NCBI GenBank assembly: GCA_023425645.1
Contig: JAFACG010000003.1
Location: forward strand, 1 to 64,000
Origin: Pseudomonadota bacterium
GTDB lineage: Bacteria > Pseudomonadota > Gammaproteobacteria > Burkholderiales > Burkholderiaceae_B
Direction: 5' to 3'
DNA length: 64,000 nucleotides
In this document: piece after piece, positions 27,334 through 36,220 of the stretch
Layout of the letters: each line of letters starts with the position of its first letter
Numbering within the stretch: the first letter of the stretch is position 1
The notes under the pieces: generated by a model
The model's input: only the letters and a program-made list of their open reading frames with translations
The model's database searches: none
What the model was told of the DNA's origin: nothing
Position numbers and translations under genes: made by a program

Positions 27334-28983
27334 ATGCTCCGTACCCTGCACGTTCGAGACTTTGTGATCGTGGATCAGGCCACGATCGATTTCGAGACCG
27401 GCTTCACGGTGTTCTCCGGCGAGACCGGCGCCGGCAAATCCATCCTGATCGACGCCCTGTCCCTGGCGCTGGGCGCGCGCGGCGATGCCAAGGCCATACG
27501 CGAAGGCTGCCCGCGCACCGAGATCAGCGCGCAATTCGACTGTCCGCCCGGCATACGGGACTGGCTCGCCGAACGCGACTTCGAGGCCTCGGACGAACTG
27601 GTGCTGCGCCGCCTGATCGACCAGCAGGGGCGCAACCGCAGCTACATCAACGGCAGCCCGGCCACCCTGGCCCAGTTGCGCGAGCTGGGCGAACTGCTGG
27701 TTGATATCCACGGCCAGCATGCCCACCAGAGCCTGATGCAGTCGCACAGCCAGTACGAACTGCTCGACAGCCAGGGCGGCCACCTGCCCCTGGCCCGCCA
27801 GGTCGCGCAAGCCTGGCAGGCATGGAGCCAGGCCCGCAAGGCCGTGGAGCAGGCCAGCCACAGCGCCGAACAACGCCAGCGCGAACAAGAGCAGCTTGAA
27901 TGGCAGATCGGCGAACTCGCCGCGCTGCATCTGCAGGAAGGCGAATGGGACCAGCTGCAGCAGGAGCACACGCGCCTGTCCCACGCCCAGGCCCTGATCG
28001 ACGGCAGCGCCCAGGCCCTGCAGGCGCTGGACGGCGAAGAAACCTCCGTGCAGCGGCTGCTGGGCGCCGCCGCCCACGAAATGGCTTCCCTGCTGCGCCA
28101 CGATCCCGGGCTGCAAACCATTGTCGATAGCCTGGAGTCGGCCCGCATCGCCGTCACCGAAGCCGTGTCGGACCTGAACAGCTACCTGAGCGACACCGAA
28201 CTGGATCCGGAGCGCTTGGCGCAGACCGAAGAGCGCGTCTCCGCCATTTTCTCGGCCGCCCGCAAGTTCAAGACCGAACCCGAAGAGTTGCCCGTGCTGC
28301 TGGAGCAGTGGCAGGAACAGCTGCGCCAGGTTCAGCAATCCTTCGATCTGCAGGCCCTGCAGGAACAGGTGCGCAAGACGCAGGCCCATTACGAATCCCT
28401 GGCCGCCCAACTGAGCGCGGCGCGGCGCAAGACCAGCGCCCAGCTGGGCAAGCAGGTAAGCCAGGCCATGCAATCGCTGGCCATGCAAGGCGGCCGCTTC
28501 GAGATCGCCCTGACGCCCTGTCCGCCACAGGCGCACGGCCTGGAGCAGGTAGAGTTCCTGGTGGCGGGCCACCAGGGCGTCACGCCCCGTCCTCTGGCCA
28601 AGGTTGCCTCGGGGGGCGAGCTGGCGCGCATCTCGCTGGCCTTGTCCGTCATCGCCAGCCAGGCGGCCCGCGTGCCCACCCTGATCTTCGATGAAGTGGA
28701 CACCGGCGTGGGCGGCGCCGTGGCCGAGGTCGTGGGCCGGCTGCTGCAGGAACTGGGCGCGCGCCACCAGGTGCTGTGCGTCACCCACCTGCCCCAGGTG
28801 GCCGCCTGCGGAGACCACCACCTGAAGGTCGAAAAAGCGTCGGTCAAGGGCCAGACTTTTTCTTCCATACGCCCTCTGGACCAGGCCGAGCGGGTGGACG
28901 AGATCGCCCGCATGCTGGGCGGACTGGAAATCACCAGCACCACGCGCGAACATGCGCGGGAAATGCTGGAGCGGCAACGCTGA
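27334..28983 (+). CDS. recN: RecN, DNA double-strand break repair ATPase
   Basis: A 549-residue SMC-like protein with N-terminal Walker A GETGAGKSILIDALSLALG, a long helical coiled-coil middle (about 150-370, Gln/Glu/Ala rich), and a C-terminal signature SGGELARISLAL with Walker B PTLIFDEVDTGVGG. It takes part in recombinational repair of broken DNA. It follows nadK closely, as in other betaproteobacteria. I saw no clear LexA box in the window upstream of nadK. Confidence 0.97.
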   Translation: MLRTLHVRDFVIVDQATIDFETGFTVFSGETGAGKSILIDALSLALGARGDAKAIREGCPRTEISAQFDCPPGIRDWLAERDFEASDELVLRRLIDQQGRNRSYINGSPATLAQLRELGELLVDIHGQHAHQSLMQSHSQYELLDSQGGHLPLARQVAQAWQAWSQARKAVEQASHSAEQRQREQEQLEWQIGELAALHLQEGEWDQLQQEHTRLSHAQALIDGSAQALQALDGEETSVQRLLGAAAHEMASLLRHDPGLQTIVDSLESARIAVTEAVSDLNSYLSDTELDPERLAQTEERVSAIFSAARKFKTEPEELPVLLEQWQEQLRQVQQSFDLQALQEQVRKTQAHYESLAAQLSAARRKTSAQLGKQVSQAMQSLAMQGGRFEIALTPCPPQAHGLEQVEFLVAGHQGVTPRPLAKVASGGELARISLALSVIASQAARVPTLIFDEVDTGVGGAVAEVVGRLLQELGARHQVLCVTHLPQVAACGDHHLKVEKASVKGQTFSSIRPLDQAERVDEIARMLGGLEITSTTREHAREMLERQR

Positions 28984-28999
28984 CAAGCGTAGCATTGTC

Positions 29000-29458
29000 A
29001 TGATCAACCCGACCTTTCGCCCGGCCGTGCCTGATGATGCTTCCATGTGCATCGCAATTCGGGGACTGACCAGAGAGAACGCGTTTTCCGAAGAGGACCT
29101 GCGCGCACTGGAAATCACCGCCCAGTCCTGGAGCGCCGGCATCCAGGATGGCAGCTCTCCCGGGTTCGTGGCCTGCCTGAACGGCCGGATGATCGGTTAC
29201 TGCTTTGGCGACCGCGATAGCGGCGAGATCACCGTCCTCGCCCTGCTGCCCGCCTACGAAGGCCGGGGGATCGGCAGAACCTTGCTTGGGCTGATGATCG
29301 AGGACTTCAAGCGCAAAGACTTCAAACGCCTGTTCCTGGCCTGCGCCAGCGATCCGGACGTTCGCTCCTACGGTTTCTACCGGCGACTGGGCTGGACGAC
29401 TACCGGCGAGCAGGACGCGTACGGCGACGACATCCTTGAACTCTCGATCGAACAGTAA
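29000..29458 (+). CDS. GNAT family N-acetyltransferase
   Basis: A 152-residue single-domain acetyltransferase. Motif A is visible as ITVLALLPAYEGRGIGRTLLG (acetyl-CoA pyrophosphate loop EGRGIG), and the C-terminal LACASDPDVRSYGFYRRLGW matches motif B. ATG at 29000 is 16 bp after the recN stop. The family acetylates small amines or protein N-termini; the substrate here is unknown. Confidence 0.88.
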   Translation: MINPTFRPAVPDDASMCIAIRGLTRENAFSEEDLRALEITAQSWSAGIQDGSSPGFVACLNGRMIGYCFGDRDSGEITVLALLPAYEGRGIGRTLLGLMIEDFKRKDFKRLFLACASDPDVRSYGFYRRLGWTTTGEQDAYGDDILELSIEQ

Positions 29459-29588
29459 TCGACGGCGCGTCCGATAAACCCCGCCCCGTTCGGGAGCGCG
29501 CCTCGCCGACGGCATGGGGGCTGATCGATTCATGTGGCCCGGCCCGCGTCCTGGGCACTGGCCGCGTCATTCCGGTTTGAGCCAAAGC

Positions 29589-30119
29589 ATGAGCATTCTC
29601 GACGATCTGGGCCCGCGCATCTGCATTCTGGGGCCCTCCAACAGCGGCAAATCCACGCTGGCCATGGCCATCGCGCGAAAACGCGGCTTGCCGGTGGTTC
29701 ATCTGGACCAGCTCTATCACCAGCCCCATACCGACTGGCAGCCCCGGCCCGAGGCAGAGTTTCGCCGCCTGCATGAACAAGCCATACAGCAGGAACAATG
29801 GGTCATGGAAGGCAACTACACGCGCATCCTCCCCCGGCGGCTGGAGCGCGCCACAGGCTTCATTCTGCTGGATGTATCGATGGTCCTTAGCTTGTTTCGC
29901 TACTTCCGCCGTACCTGGTTCGAACGCGATCGGGCCGGTGCGCTGGAAGGCGGCCAGGACACCGTGAAATGGCGCATGATTCGCCACAACACGATTGTCA
30001 CGCTGCGAAGCCGGCGTCGATATGCCGACATCTACGAACACGTCAGCCTGCCCAAGGTGAAGCTGATGACAAGAGGCGAGCTCAAGCGCTTCTACAGAAC
30101 GGAAGGACTCGAGGGCTAG
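29589..30119 (+). CDS. P-loop kinase-like protein (FlaR/topology-modulation or adenylate-kinase-like)
   Basis: A 176-residue cytoplasmic NTP-binding protein with Walker A ILGPSNSGKSTLA near residues 13-25, followed by LPVVHLDQLYHQP, the segment WVMEGNYTRILPRRL, and a basic C-terminal half. This pattern is typical of small proteins often labelled DNA topology modulation protein FlaR, and also of shikimate- or gluconate-kinase-like proteins. The substrate is not evident. The start at 29589 keeps the P-loop near the N-terminus; the longer frame from 29514 adds a non-conserved Pro/Arg-rich stretch. Confidence 0.8.
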   Translation: MSILDDLGPRICILGPSNSGKSTLAMAIARKRGLPVVHLDQLYHQPHTDWQPRPEAEFRRLHEQAIQQEQWVMEGNYTRILPRRLERATGFILLDVSMVLSLFRYFRRTWFERDRAGALEGGQDTVKWRMIRHNTIVTLRSRRRYADIYEHVSLPKVKLMTRGELKRFYRTEGLEG

Positions 30120-30138
30120 AACGCAGCGACCGGGCAAG

Positions 30139-30169
30139 AAAAAGCCCCGCCGGCTGGCGCCGACGGGGC
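30139..30169 (-). terminator. Intrinsic terminator downstream of fur
   Basis: On the minus strand a GC-rich stem GCCCCG...CGGGGC with an internally paired TCGGC/GCCGG and a GCCA loop is followed by five T residues. It is about 125 bp beyond the fur stop. Confidence 0.75.
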
Positions 30170-30293
30170 AAACATTCCTTCCGGTTCCGTACCTGCCAGG
30201 CTCAATATCAGGACTTGCCATCGATATGAACCGATGGGCTTGTCCTGCCCCCGAGGCCGGGTCAGGCGGGAATCCGGATCACATGGGGCGCGA

Positions 30294-30749
30294 TCAGGAG
30301 CGCAACGCGGGCTTGGCCTGCTTGCCGGCCTGCGCGCACTTGGGGCAGATGCCGTACAGCAGCATGGTGTGGCTCTCCAGCGCAAAACCGTGTTCCTTGG
30401 CGATCTCGTGCTGGCGGGCTTCGATCTGGCTGTCGGTGAATTCTTCCACCACGCCGCAATTGGTGCAGATCAGGTGGTCGTGGTGGTCGCCGTCGTTCAG
30501 TTCGAACACGGCCTTGCCGCCGTCGAACTGGCTGCGCACCAGAATGCCGGCCTGTTCGAACTGGGTCAGCACGCGGTATACCGTGGCCAGGCCGATGTCG
30601 ACTTCGTCGGCGATCAGCAGGCGGTAAACGTCCTCGGCGCTGAGGTGGCGCTGGCCTTCCTGATCCGAGCGACGAAAGATGTCCAGAATCTTCAGGCGCG
30701 GAAAAGTCGCCTTCAGCCCCATGTTTTTCAGTTCATTTTGATCGTTCAT
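30294..30749 (-). CDS. fur: Fur, ferric uptake regulator
   Basis: A 151-residue iron-responsive repressor. The winged helix (1-85) contains [12 protein letters not shown] and [21 protein letters not shown], and the metal-binding domain has [19 protein letters not shown] plus a C-terminal CPKC pair. ATG at 30749 gives the usual Fur length; the open frame extends further upstream. It is divergent from bamE, the standard betaproteobacterial order. It probably controls the TonB receptor at 39923. Confidence 0.97.
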   Translation of the reverse strand: MNDQNELKNMGLKATFPRLKILDIFRRSDQEGQRHLSAEDVYRLLIADEVDIGLATVYRVLTQFEQAGILVRSQFDGGKAVFELNDGDHHDHLICTNCGVVEEFTDSQIEARQHEIAKEHGFALESHTMLLYGICPKCAQAGKQAKPALRS

Positions 30750-30897
30750 GGCTAAAATTATCGCATCTTGATGGGGGTGGATCCCGGGTCCGGACCCGCC
30801 GCAAGGCGGGCCTGTCCCGGGGCGGTTCGGAGCGCAATTCATGCGCTTTTTCCTAAACCCTTATATGATAACGATTTTATTCCAACAGGGGCATTTC

Positions 30898-31413
30898 GTG
30901 CAGAAGAAGGCAAATTCATTCACTCCTGTCATCCGCGCCGTACTGGCGGCGAGCCTGGCTGCCGCGGCCCTGACGGCCTGCGGATCCTCCAAATGGGGCT
31001 TCCCCTATCGCGCCGACGTCCAACAGGGGAACTGGATCACTGCCGAGCAGGTGTCCCGCCTGCAGCCCGGGATGACCCGCGACCAGGTCCGCTACCTGCT
31101 GGGTTCGCCCACCCTGCAGGACATCTTCCACGCCGACCGCTGGGACTACCCCTACCTGAACCAGCCCGGCTACGGCAAGACCGAACAACGCACCTTCACC
31201 GTCTGGTTCGAAGGCGACACCCTGGTGCGCTGGCAGGGCGATGAGCAGCCCGACCGCCAGCCCTTCGAGCGCGCCGACACCGGCAAACGCCACAGCTCCG
31301 GCCCGGCCGACGCCAACGAAGGCACCCAGCAGTTCGTGCGCCCCATAGGCGGGCATTCCAGCCCCCGCGGCAGCGACGAAGCCGCGCCGCCCTCCACCCA
31401 GCCCGTACAGTAA
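30898..31413 (+). CDS. bamE: BamE/OmlA outer-membrane assembly lipoprotein
   Basis: A 171-residue lipoprotein of the BAM complex that folds outer-membrane proteins. The signal peptide ends with lipobox LTAC, and the SmpA/OmlA domain contains LQPGMTRDQVRYLLGSPTLQD and DRWDYPY. A Ser/Pro-rich tail beyond residue 115 is longer than in enteric BamE. GTG at 30898, with AGGGG upstream, is preferred; ATG at 30841 or 30865 would extend the N-terminus. It is followed by dapB 18 bp on. Confidence 0.93.
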   Translation: MQKKANSFTPVIRAVLAASLAAAALTACGSSKWGFPYRADVQQGNWITAEQVSRLQPGMTRDQVRYLLGSPTLQDIFHADRWDYPYLNQPGYGKTEQRTFTVWFEGDTLVRWQGDEQPDRQPFERADTGKRHSSGPADANEGTQQFVRPIGGHSSPRGSDEAAPPSTQPVQ

Positions 31414-31431
31414 GCAGAAAGGACAGGATAC

Positions 31432-32223
31432 ATGCGCATCGCCATTGCCGGCGCAGACGGCCGTATGGGCCGTATGCTGATCGAAGCCGTATTGAACAGC
31501 CCGGACCTGACGCTCAGCGTCGCCCTGGATCGCCAGGGAGCCGCCTCCATCGGGCAGGACGCCGGGGCGTTTCTGGGCAAGCCCACCGGCGTGATCATCA
31601 CCGACGACCTGCACGCCCTGGCCCAGGCCGACTGCCTGATCGACTTCACCCGCCCTGAAGGCACGCTGGCCCACCTGGAAGCCTGCCTGCAGCACGGCAC
31701 GCGCCTGGTCATCGGCACCACCGGCTTCTCCGAGGCCGAAAAACAGCAGATCCAGGCCGCCAGCCGGGAAATCGCCATCGTCTTCGCGCCCAACATGAGC
31801 GTGGGCGTGAACGCCACCCTGAAACTGATCGAACTGGCCGCTGCCCTGCTGAACCAGGGCTACGACGCGGAAATCTTCGAGGCGCACCACCGCAACAAGG
31901 TGGATGCGCCCTCGGGCACGGCCCTGGCCATGGGCGAAGCCATTGCCAAGACCTGGGGCGAATCGCTGGCCGAGGTCGCCGACTGGGCCCGCCACGGCCA
32001 CACTAGCGCCCGCCAGGACGGCCGCATCGGTTTTTCCGTGCTGCGCGGCGGCGACATCATCGGCGACCACACCGTCTTTTTCTGCGGCCAGGGCGAACGC
32101 ATCGAAATCTCCCACCGCTCCACCAGCCGCGCCGGATATGCCAACGGCAGCCTGCGCGCGGCGCGCTTCCTGGGCGACAAGAGCAGCGGCCTGTACACCA
32201 TGCAGGACGTGCTGGGCGCCTGA
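31432..32223 (+). CDS. dapB: 4-hydroxy-tetrahydrodipicolinate reductase
   Basis: A 263-residue enzyme of lysine and diaminopimelate synthesis. The N-terminal Rossmann motif [16 protein letters not shown], the central [11 protein letters not shown], and the catalytic signature [16 protein letters not shown] (His-His-Lys) are intact. The C-terminus has the conserved hinge and NAD(P)H domain. It is co-directional with bamE and ends at a clear terminator. Confidence 0.97.
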   Translation: MRIAIAGADGRMGRMLIEAVLNSPDLTLSVALDRQGAASIGQDAGAFLGKPTGVIITDDLHALAQADCLIDFTRPEGTLAHLEACLQHGTRLVIGTTGFSEAEKQQIQAASREIAIVFAPNMSVGVNATLKLIELAAALLNQGYDAEIFEAHHRNKVDAPSGTALAMGEAIAKTWGESLAEVADWARHGHTSARQDGRIGFSVLRGGDIIGDHTVFFCGQGERIEISHRSTSRAGYANGSLRAARFLGDKSSGLYTMQDVLGA

Positions 32224-32243
32224 AGCCCAGGCAGTTCCACGAA

Positions 32244-32270
32244 AGCCGGCGTCTTCGCCGGCTTTTTTTT
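32244..32270 (+). terminator. Intrinsic terminator after dapB
   Basis: An 8-bp stem AGCCGGCG/CGCCGGCT with a TCTT loop followed by a run of eight T residues. Confidence 0.92.
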
Positions 32271-32335
32271 ATCCTGAGGCAGCCCCGAACGCGCAGGCGC
32301 GCGCAACCGTCCTGCTTGACGCCGTCAAAAATATC

Positions 32336-32349
32336 ACTAATATATTAGT
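32336..32349. promoter_or_regulatory. Palindromic operator ACTAATATATTAGT upstream of the hydroxylase gene
   Basis: A perfect 14-bp palindrome 42 bp before the ATG of the hydroxylase gene. Its right half (TATATTAGTT) recurs at 34067-34076 and at 36132-36141, and the leading atatcactaa recurs at 36111-36120. It is a probable binding site of the GntR protein encoded at 33240-33989. Confidence 0.65.
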
Positions 32350-32390
32350 TGAATACATTACAACCAACACTCAGGATGGAGACACACATC

Positions 32391-33209
32391 ATGATGAGCG
32401 AGCGCCAACGCAAGTTCCGCGAGAACTACAAATCCAGCATCAGTCCCGCCTACAACGGCCTGCTACATGTCGTGGTGACCTATGGAGTCGGCCTGGCGGC
32501 CATTTACTACTGCATCGGCAAGCTCGATGCGGTGGGCTGGGAATGGCTGATCATCCTGCCGGTCTTCCTGGCGGGCAACTTCGCCGAATGGGCCATGCAC
32601 AAGTATGTGATGCACCGACGTATAGACATCATCGGGCTGCGCGAAATCTACGAGCGTCACACGCGGCAGCATCACCAGTACTTCACCGATAACGAAGCCA
32701 CCATAGACTCCACCAAGGAGTTCCGCATCGTCTTCTTCCCCTGGCGCGTGCTGGCCACCCTGGGCGTGGGCGGCGGATTGCTGGGCTGGCTGGCGGCCTG
32801 GCTGATCAATCCCAACGCAGGCTACTTCGTGTTCATGACCATGGTGGGGCTATACCTGGTCTATGAGACCTTCCACTACTGCTGCCACGTCCACGAGAAC
32901 TGGTTCGTGCGCAACATGCCCTTCATCAACACCATCCGTCGGCACCATACCGCCCACCACAACCAGGGAATCATGATGAAGTACAACATGAACCTGACCT
33001 TTCCCATCGCCGACTGGGCCATGGGCACCACGGACCTGCGCCGCGGCCTGCTGGGCCACCTGTTCAACGGCTACAGCGAAAAACACGTCAAGGAAGAACT
33101 CAAGCCCATCATCCGACGCTTCCGCTTCGAGGACACGGGCGACACCACGGACGGCCCCCTTCTGAAGCGGGAAGAACAGAGCGCCCTGGATCGCGGGCTG
33201 ACGGCCTGA
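32391..33209 (+). CDS. Fatty acid hydroxylase/sterol desaturase-superfamily membrane protein
   Basis: A 272-residue polytopic membrane enzyme with about four membrane segments and clustered His motifs expected to bind a di-iron centre: HKYVMHRR, HTRQHHQYF, HVHENW and RRHHTAHHN. Members hydroxylate or desaturate lipids and sterols with oxygen. ATG at 32391 is used; a second ATG follows directly. The operator-like palindrome just upstream links it to the GntR gene it faces. The substrate is unknown; the neighbouring alcohol dehydrogenase and hydrolase suggest a small oxidative pathway. Confidence 0.85.
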   Translation: MMSERQRKFRENYKSSISPAYNGLLHVVVTYGVGLAAIYYCIGKLDAVGWEWLIILPVFLAGNFAEWAMHKYVMHRRIDIIGLREIYERHTRQHHQYFTDNEATIDSTKEFRIVFFPWRVLATLGVGGGLLGWLAAWLINPNAGYFVFMTMVGLYLVYETFHYCCHVHENWFVRNMPFINTIRRHHTAHHNQGIMMKYNMNLTFPIADWAMGTTDLRRGLLGHLFNGYSEKHVKEELKPIIRRFRFEDTGDTTDGPLLKREEQSALDRGLTA

Positions 33210-33239
33210 CCGGCGCGCTGCGGCGAAAGCCCGCCGCGG

Positions 33240-33989
33240 CTACAAGCTGGAGATCAGGGTGCTGCGGGCCAGTTGCTCGATGTGGTCCATCAGGCGGTCC
33301 AGGCTCTGTCCGGCCTGGTTCATGTCGCCCCCCGCGATGGCGGCCGCGACCTCGGCATGCAGCCTCCCCATTTCGGACAGGACGGAATCCTGCTGGTAGT
33401 GACAGAACCAGAAGCGCCGGGACAGACCGTGCATCAGGCGCATGGCGCCCTCGGCGAACTCATTGCGCGCCGCCTCGATCTCCAATTCATTGAACTGCCT
33501 GTCCGCCCGGATGAAGCTGACTTCGTCATCCTGGGCGGCAGCCTCCAGGAATGCATCATGCAAGACCATGAATTGCTCTCGCTGTTCACGCGTCGCGCGC
33601 CGCGCCGCGCTGCGGCAGATCAGGCGCTCGACCTCCCGGCGCGTTTCGATGAGACGCAGCTGCTTGGGAAGATCGATCTCGGGAATCAACAGGCCGCGCT
33701 GCGGCAGCACCAGCATCAGGTGCTCGCGCGCCAGGCGCTGGATGGCCTCGCGGATGGGCGTGCGGCCTATGTCGAACATCTGGCTGAGGGTCAGCTCGGA
33801 GACGATGCTGCCCGGCGGCAGCTTCAAGGTGATGATGGCCTCTTCCAGCCGCTCGTAGGCGATGTCCGTCAATTTGGGCTTGGGCTCGGCCAGTTCCTTG
33901 ATGTCCACGCGCCGCTTGGCGACCCGTGCCTTGCCGACCGTTTCGCCTTTGACTGCTGCTTCCCGCTTTTTTGTGACCATGCTGACCAT
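33240..33989 (-). CDS. GntR-family (FCD) transcriptional regulator
   Basis: A 249-residue regulator with a basic N-terminal arm (about 1-30), a GntR winged helix (about 35-105, with TLSQMFDIGRTPIREAIQRLARE), and an all-helical FCD ligand domain with RADRQFNELEIEAARNEF and a C-terminal His-containing stretch. ATG at 33989 is preferred because AAGG precedes it. It is divergent from the hydrolase-ADH operon, with an ATATATTAGTT element between them, and probably regulates that operon, the hydroxylase and the MFS gene. Confidence 0.88.
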   Translation of the reverse strand: MVSMVTKKREAAVKGETVGKARVAKRRVDIKELAEPKPKLTDIAYERLEEAIITLKLPPGSIVSELTLSQMFDIGRTPIREAIQRLAREHLMLVLPQRGLLIPEIDLPKQLRLIETRREVERLICRSAARRATREQREQFMVLHDAFLEAAAQDDEVSFIRADRQFNELEIEAARNEFAEGAMRLMHGLSRRFWFCHYQQDSVLSEMGRLHAEVAAAIAGGDMNQAGQSLDRLMDHIEQLARSTLISSL

Positions 33990-34060
33990 GCCTTGAAATC
34001 GCAGCCCCGGCTGCGCAGACCCGCCGCCGTCCAGCCCGGCTGGACTCTCCCTCGGCAACA

Positions 34061-34077
34061 AGTTCATATATTAGTTG
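34061..34077. promoter_or_regulatory. Operator-like ATATATTAGTT element between gntR and the hydrolase gene
   Basis: The right half matches the palindrome at 32336-32349 (TATATTAGTT); the left half (AGTTCA) is degenerate. It lies in the divergent promoter region of the GntR and alpha/beta hydrolase genes, 25 bp before the hydrolase ATG. Confidence 0.5.
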
Positions 34078-34101
34078 CATTTATCACCCCCAGGAAGCCA
34101 T

Positions 34102-34827
34102 ATGCGCACTGACGACGCTCTGGGACCGCGGCCCGTCATTGCCATTCATGGCATCCAGGGCACCCGCGCGAGCTGGCTGCCCGTCGTCCAGGCGAGCCGC
34201 GCCGGACTGGACTGGCTCCTGCCTGATCTGCGCGGACGGGGCTCCGCCCTGCGCGGCCGCTGCCGGGAGGACTATCGCCTGGACGGATTCGTCCAGGATC
34301 TGCGCGCCACGCTGCGCCGCTTGGCGCCAGACCAGGACTTCGTCCTGGCGGGCTGGAGCCTTGGCGTATCCGTCGTCCTGCAGGCCTGCCTGACATTGCT
34401 CGAAGACAATGCGCCGCTGCCCAACGCTCTGGTGCTGGTTTCCGGCACCGCCTGCCTGCGCCGGACGCAGTGGTTCCATGCGCAGGACGAGGCCGCCCTG
34501 CTCGATGAGATCGCCCTGCGCGAGCGCCGCCTGGGCCTGCGCCAGGCCGCCGGGCGCCAGGACGTGGCCTGGACCTGGCAGGCCAATCGCCACAGCGATC
34601 ACCGCGACCAACTGCAGCGCATTCCCGTCCCGGCCCTGATCATCCACGGCGAGCAGGACGAGGACTGCCCCTTATCGCATGCCCGGATGCTGGCGGACGG
34701 GCTGCCATGCAACACCTTGCGCCTGCTACCCGAGGCCGGCCACGGCGTACTGGGCTCGCACGCCGGCGCGATCGCCGCGCTGATGGATGACTTCTGTTCC
34801 GCTCACTTCCCTAGGACACGACCATGA
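34102..34827 (+). CDS. Alpha/beta hydrolase
   Basis: A 241-residue alpha/beta hydrolase fold protein. HGIQGTRASW forms the oxyanion-hole region, the nucleophile elbow is AGWSLGVS with Ser near residue 88, and the acid and base are probably the Asp in HGEQDEDCP and His in EAGHGVLGS. ATG at 34102 has AGGAAG upstream. Its stop overlaps the dehydrogenase start by ATGA, so the two are translated together. The substrate is unknown; an ester or lactone of an alcohol used by its partner is plausible. Confidence 0.87.
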   Translation: MRTDDALGPRPVIAIHGIQGTRASWLPVVQASRAGLDWLLPDLRGRGSALRGRCREDYRLDGFVQDLRATLRRLAPDQDFVLAGWSLGVSVVLQACLTLLEDNAPLPNALVLVSGTACLRRTQWFHAQDEAALLDEIALRERRLGLRQAAGRQDVAWTWQANRHSDHRDQLQRIPVPALIIHGEQDEDCPLSHARMLADGLPCNTLRLLPEAGHGVLGSHAGAIAALMDDFCSAHFPRTRP

Positions 34828-36083
34828 ATGAAAAAGTCTTCTTCTGTCCCCCTGCCCGCACCCTGATGGGACGCGGCTGCCGCCGCGATCTGCCGGCCCT
34901 GCTGGCCCATCTGGGGCTGCGGCACGGCCTGCTGGTCACCGACCGCTTCTTCACCGCCCGGACCCAGTGGGTGCAGGAACACCTCCAGGCCTGCCGGGAG
35001 CTGGGCATCGAAGTCCTGGTATATGACGGCGGACTGCCTGATCCGTCCGTCGACTTGTGCGACGAGGCGACGGCGGACGTACGGGCGCGCCTGGGGGGCC
35101 GCAAGCCGGACCATGTGCTGGCCCTGGGCGGCGGCAGCAATATCGATCTGGCCAAAGCGTTGTGCCTGACCGTTCCCGCCGGCGAGTCCATCCGGACCTA
35201 CAGCGGCGCCTGGCCGCCGGGCGCCCTGGCCCTGCCATTGATCGCCCTGCCGACCACGGCCGGCACCGGGTCCGAGGCCACGCCCGGCGCAATCCTGGTG
35301 GATCCGGACAACGCCACCAAGATCGCCGTCATGGACAATCGGCTGCGGCCCGCCATCGCCGTCATCGACCCCGAGCTGACCGACAGCTGTCCGCCACGGG
35401 TGACGGCCGACGCCGGCATCGACGCCCTGACCCACGCCATCGAATCGTTCCTGACCCAGGACGCCGCGCGTTTTGACCGCGCCGGACACCCGGATCCCGG
35501 CTACAGCGGCCGCTCCGCCCTGACCAAGCTGTTCGCCCGCGAAGCCATCCGCCTTTGCGCCGCTTATCTGCTGCGCGCCTACCGGGACGGCGCCGATGCC
35601 CAGGCGCGCGACGCCATGGCCAGCGCCAGCTACTACGCCGCCTTGTCCTACGGCACCGCCGGGCTGAACGCCGTGCACGGCATCGCCTACGCCGTGGCGG
35701 GCCTGACGCATCAATCGCACGGCAGCACCAATGCCGTGATGCTGCCCTACGTGCTGGACGAACTGCGTCACAGCCGCGCCGCGGAACTGCTGGAGATCGC
35801 GCAACTGCTGGGCGTGCGCGGTCCCGATGAAGAGCACACCCTGCTGGCCCTGCCGCTGCGCCTGCGATCGATGGTCGAACAGCTGGACATACCGTCCGAC
35901 CTGAGCGGGTTCGGCATTCGACAGGAACAGTTGCCCCGCCTGCTGGAGGACGCCCTGCAGGTGACGCGTCTCGCCAAAGCCTTTCCCGTCGCGGACTGCA
36001 CCGACTCCTACGCACGCATCATCCGTCACGCCCATGGCGGCATCCTGGCCGGCGACCGCCTGCCCAGCCCGAGCGCCACCTAG
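34824..36083 (+). CDS. Iron-containing alcohol dehydrogenase
   Basis: A 419-residue group III Fe-ADH. The N-terminal NAD-binding half has VLALGGGSNIDLAKAL and PLIALPTTAGTGSEATPGAI, and the metal-binding half has ITADAG-like TADAGIDALTHAIESF and GLNAVHGIAYAVAGLTHQSHG, which together supply the Asp and His ligands. The family oxidises alcohols or reduces aldehydes with NAD(P)H. It is translationally coupled to the alpha/beta hydrolase and about 140 bp upstream of the MFS gene. Confidence 0.93.
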   Translation: MNEKVFFCPPARTLMGRGCRRDLPALLAHLGLRHGLLVTDRFFTARTQWVQEHLQACRELGIEVLVYDGGLPDPSVDLCDEATADVRARLGGRKPDHVLALGGGSNIDLAKALCLTVPAGESIRTYSGAWPPGALALPLIALPTTAGTGSEATPGAILVDPDNATKIAVMDNRLRPAIAVIDPELTDSCPPRVTADAGIDALTHAIESFLTQDAARFDRAGHPDPGYSGRSALTKLFAREAIRLCAAYLLRAYRDGADAQARDAMASASYYAALSYGTAGLNAVHGIAYAVAGLTHQSHGSTNAVMLPYVLDELRHSRAAELLEIAQLLGVRGPDEEHTLLALPLRLRSMVEQLDIPSDLSGFGIRQEQLPRLLEDALQVTRLAKAFPVADCTDSYARIIRHAHGGILAGDRLPSPSAT

Positions 36084-36110
36084 TACATACCATGATCCCC
36101 GCGCACATGA

Positions 36111-36141
36111 ATATCACTAACATTCATGTAATATATTAGTT
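36111..36141. promoter_or_regulatory. Double operator-like element upstream of the MFS gene
   Basis: It contains atatcactaa, identical to 32331-32340, then TAATATATTAGTT. These are the two halves of the 32336-32349 palindrome, here set apart by an 8-bp insertion. It lies about 80 bp before the MFS start. Confidence 0.6.
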
Positions 36142-36220
36142 AAATAAACACCTGCCAGAAGCTTGAGCAGACTGTCCGTCAATAAAGGCCGTCACGAGAA
36201 CGGCGCACTTGGAGACACCC

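Noticed and set aside
30750..30897. A Fur box between fur and bamE
   Set aside because: The stretch TGATAACGATTTTATT has some similarity but too few matches to separate from general AT-richness.
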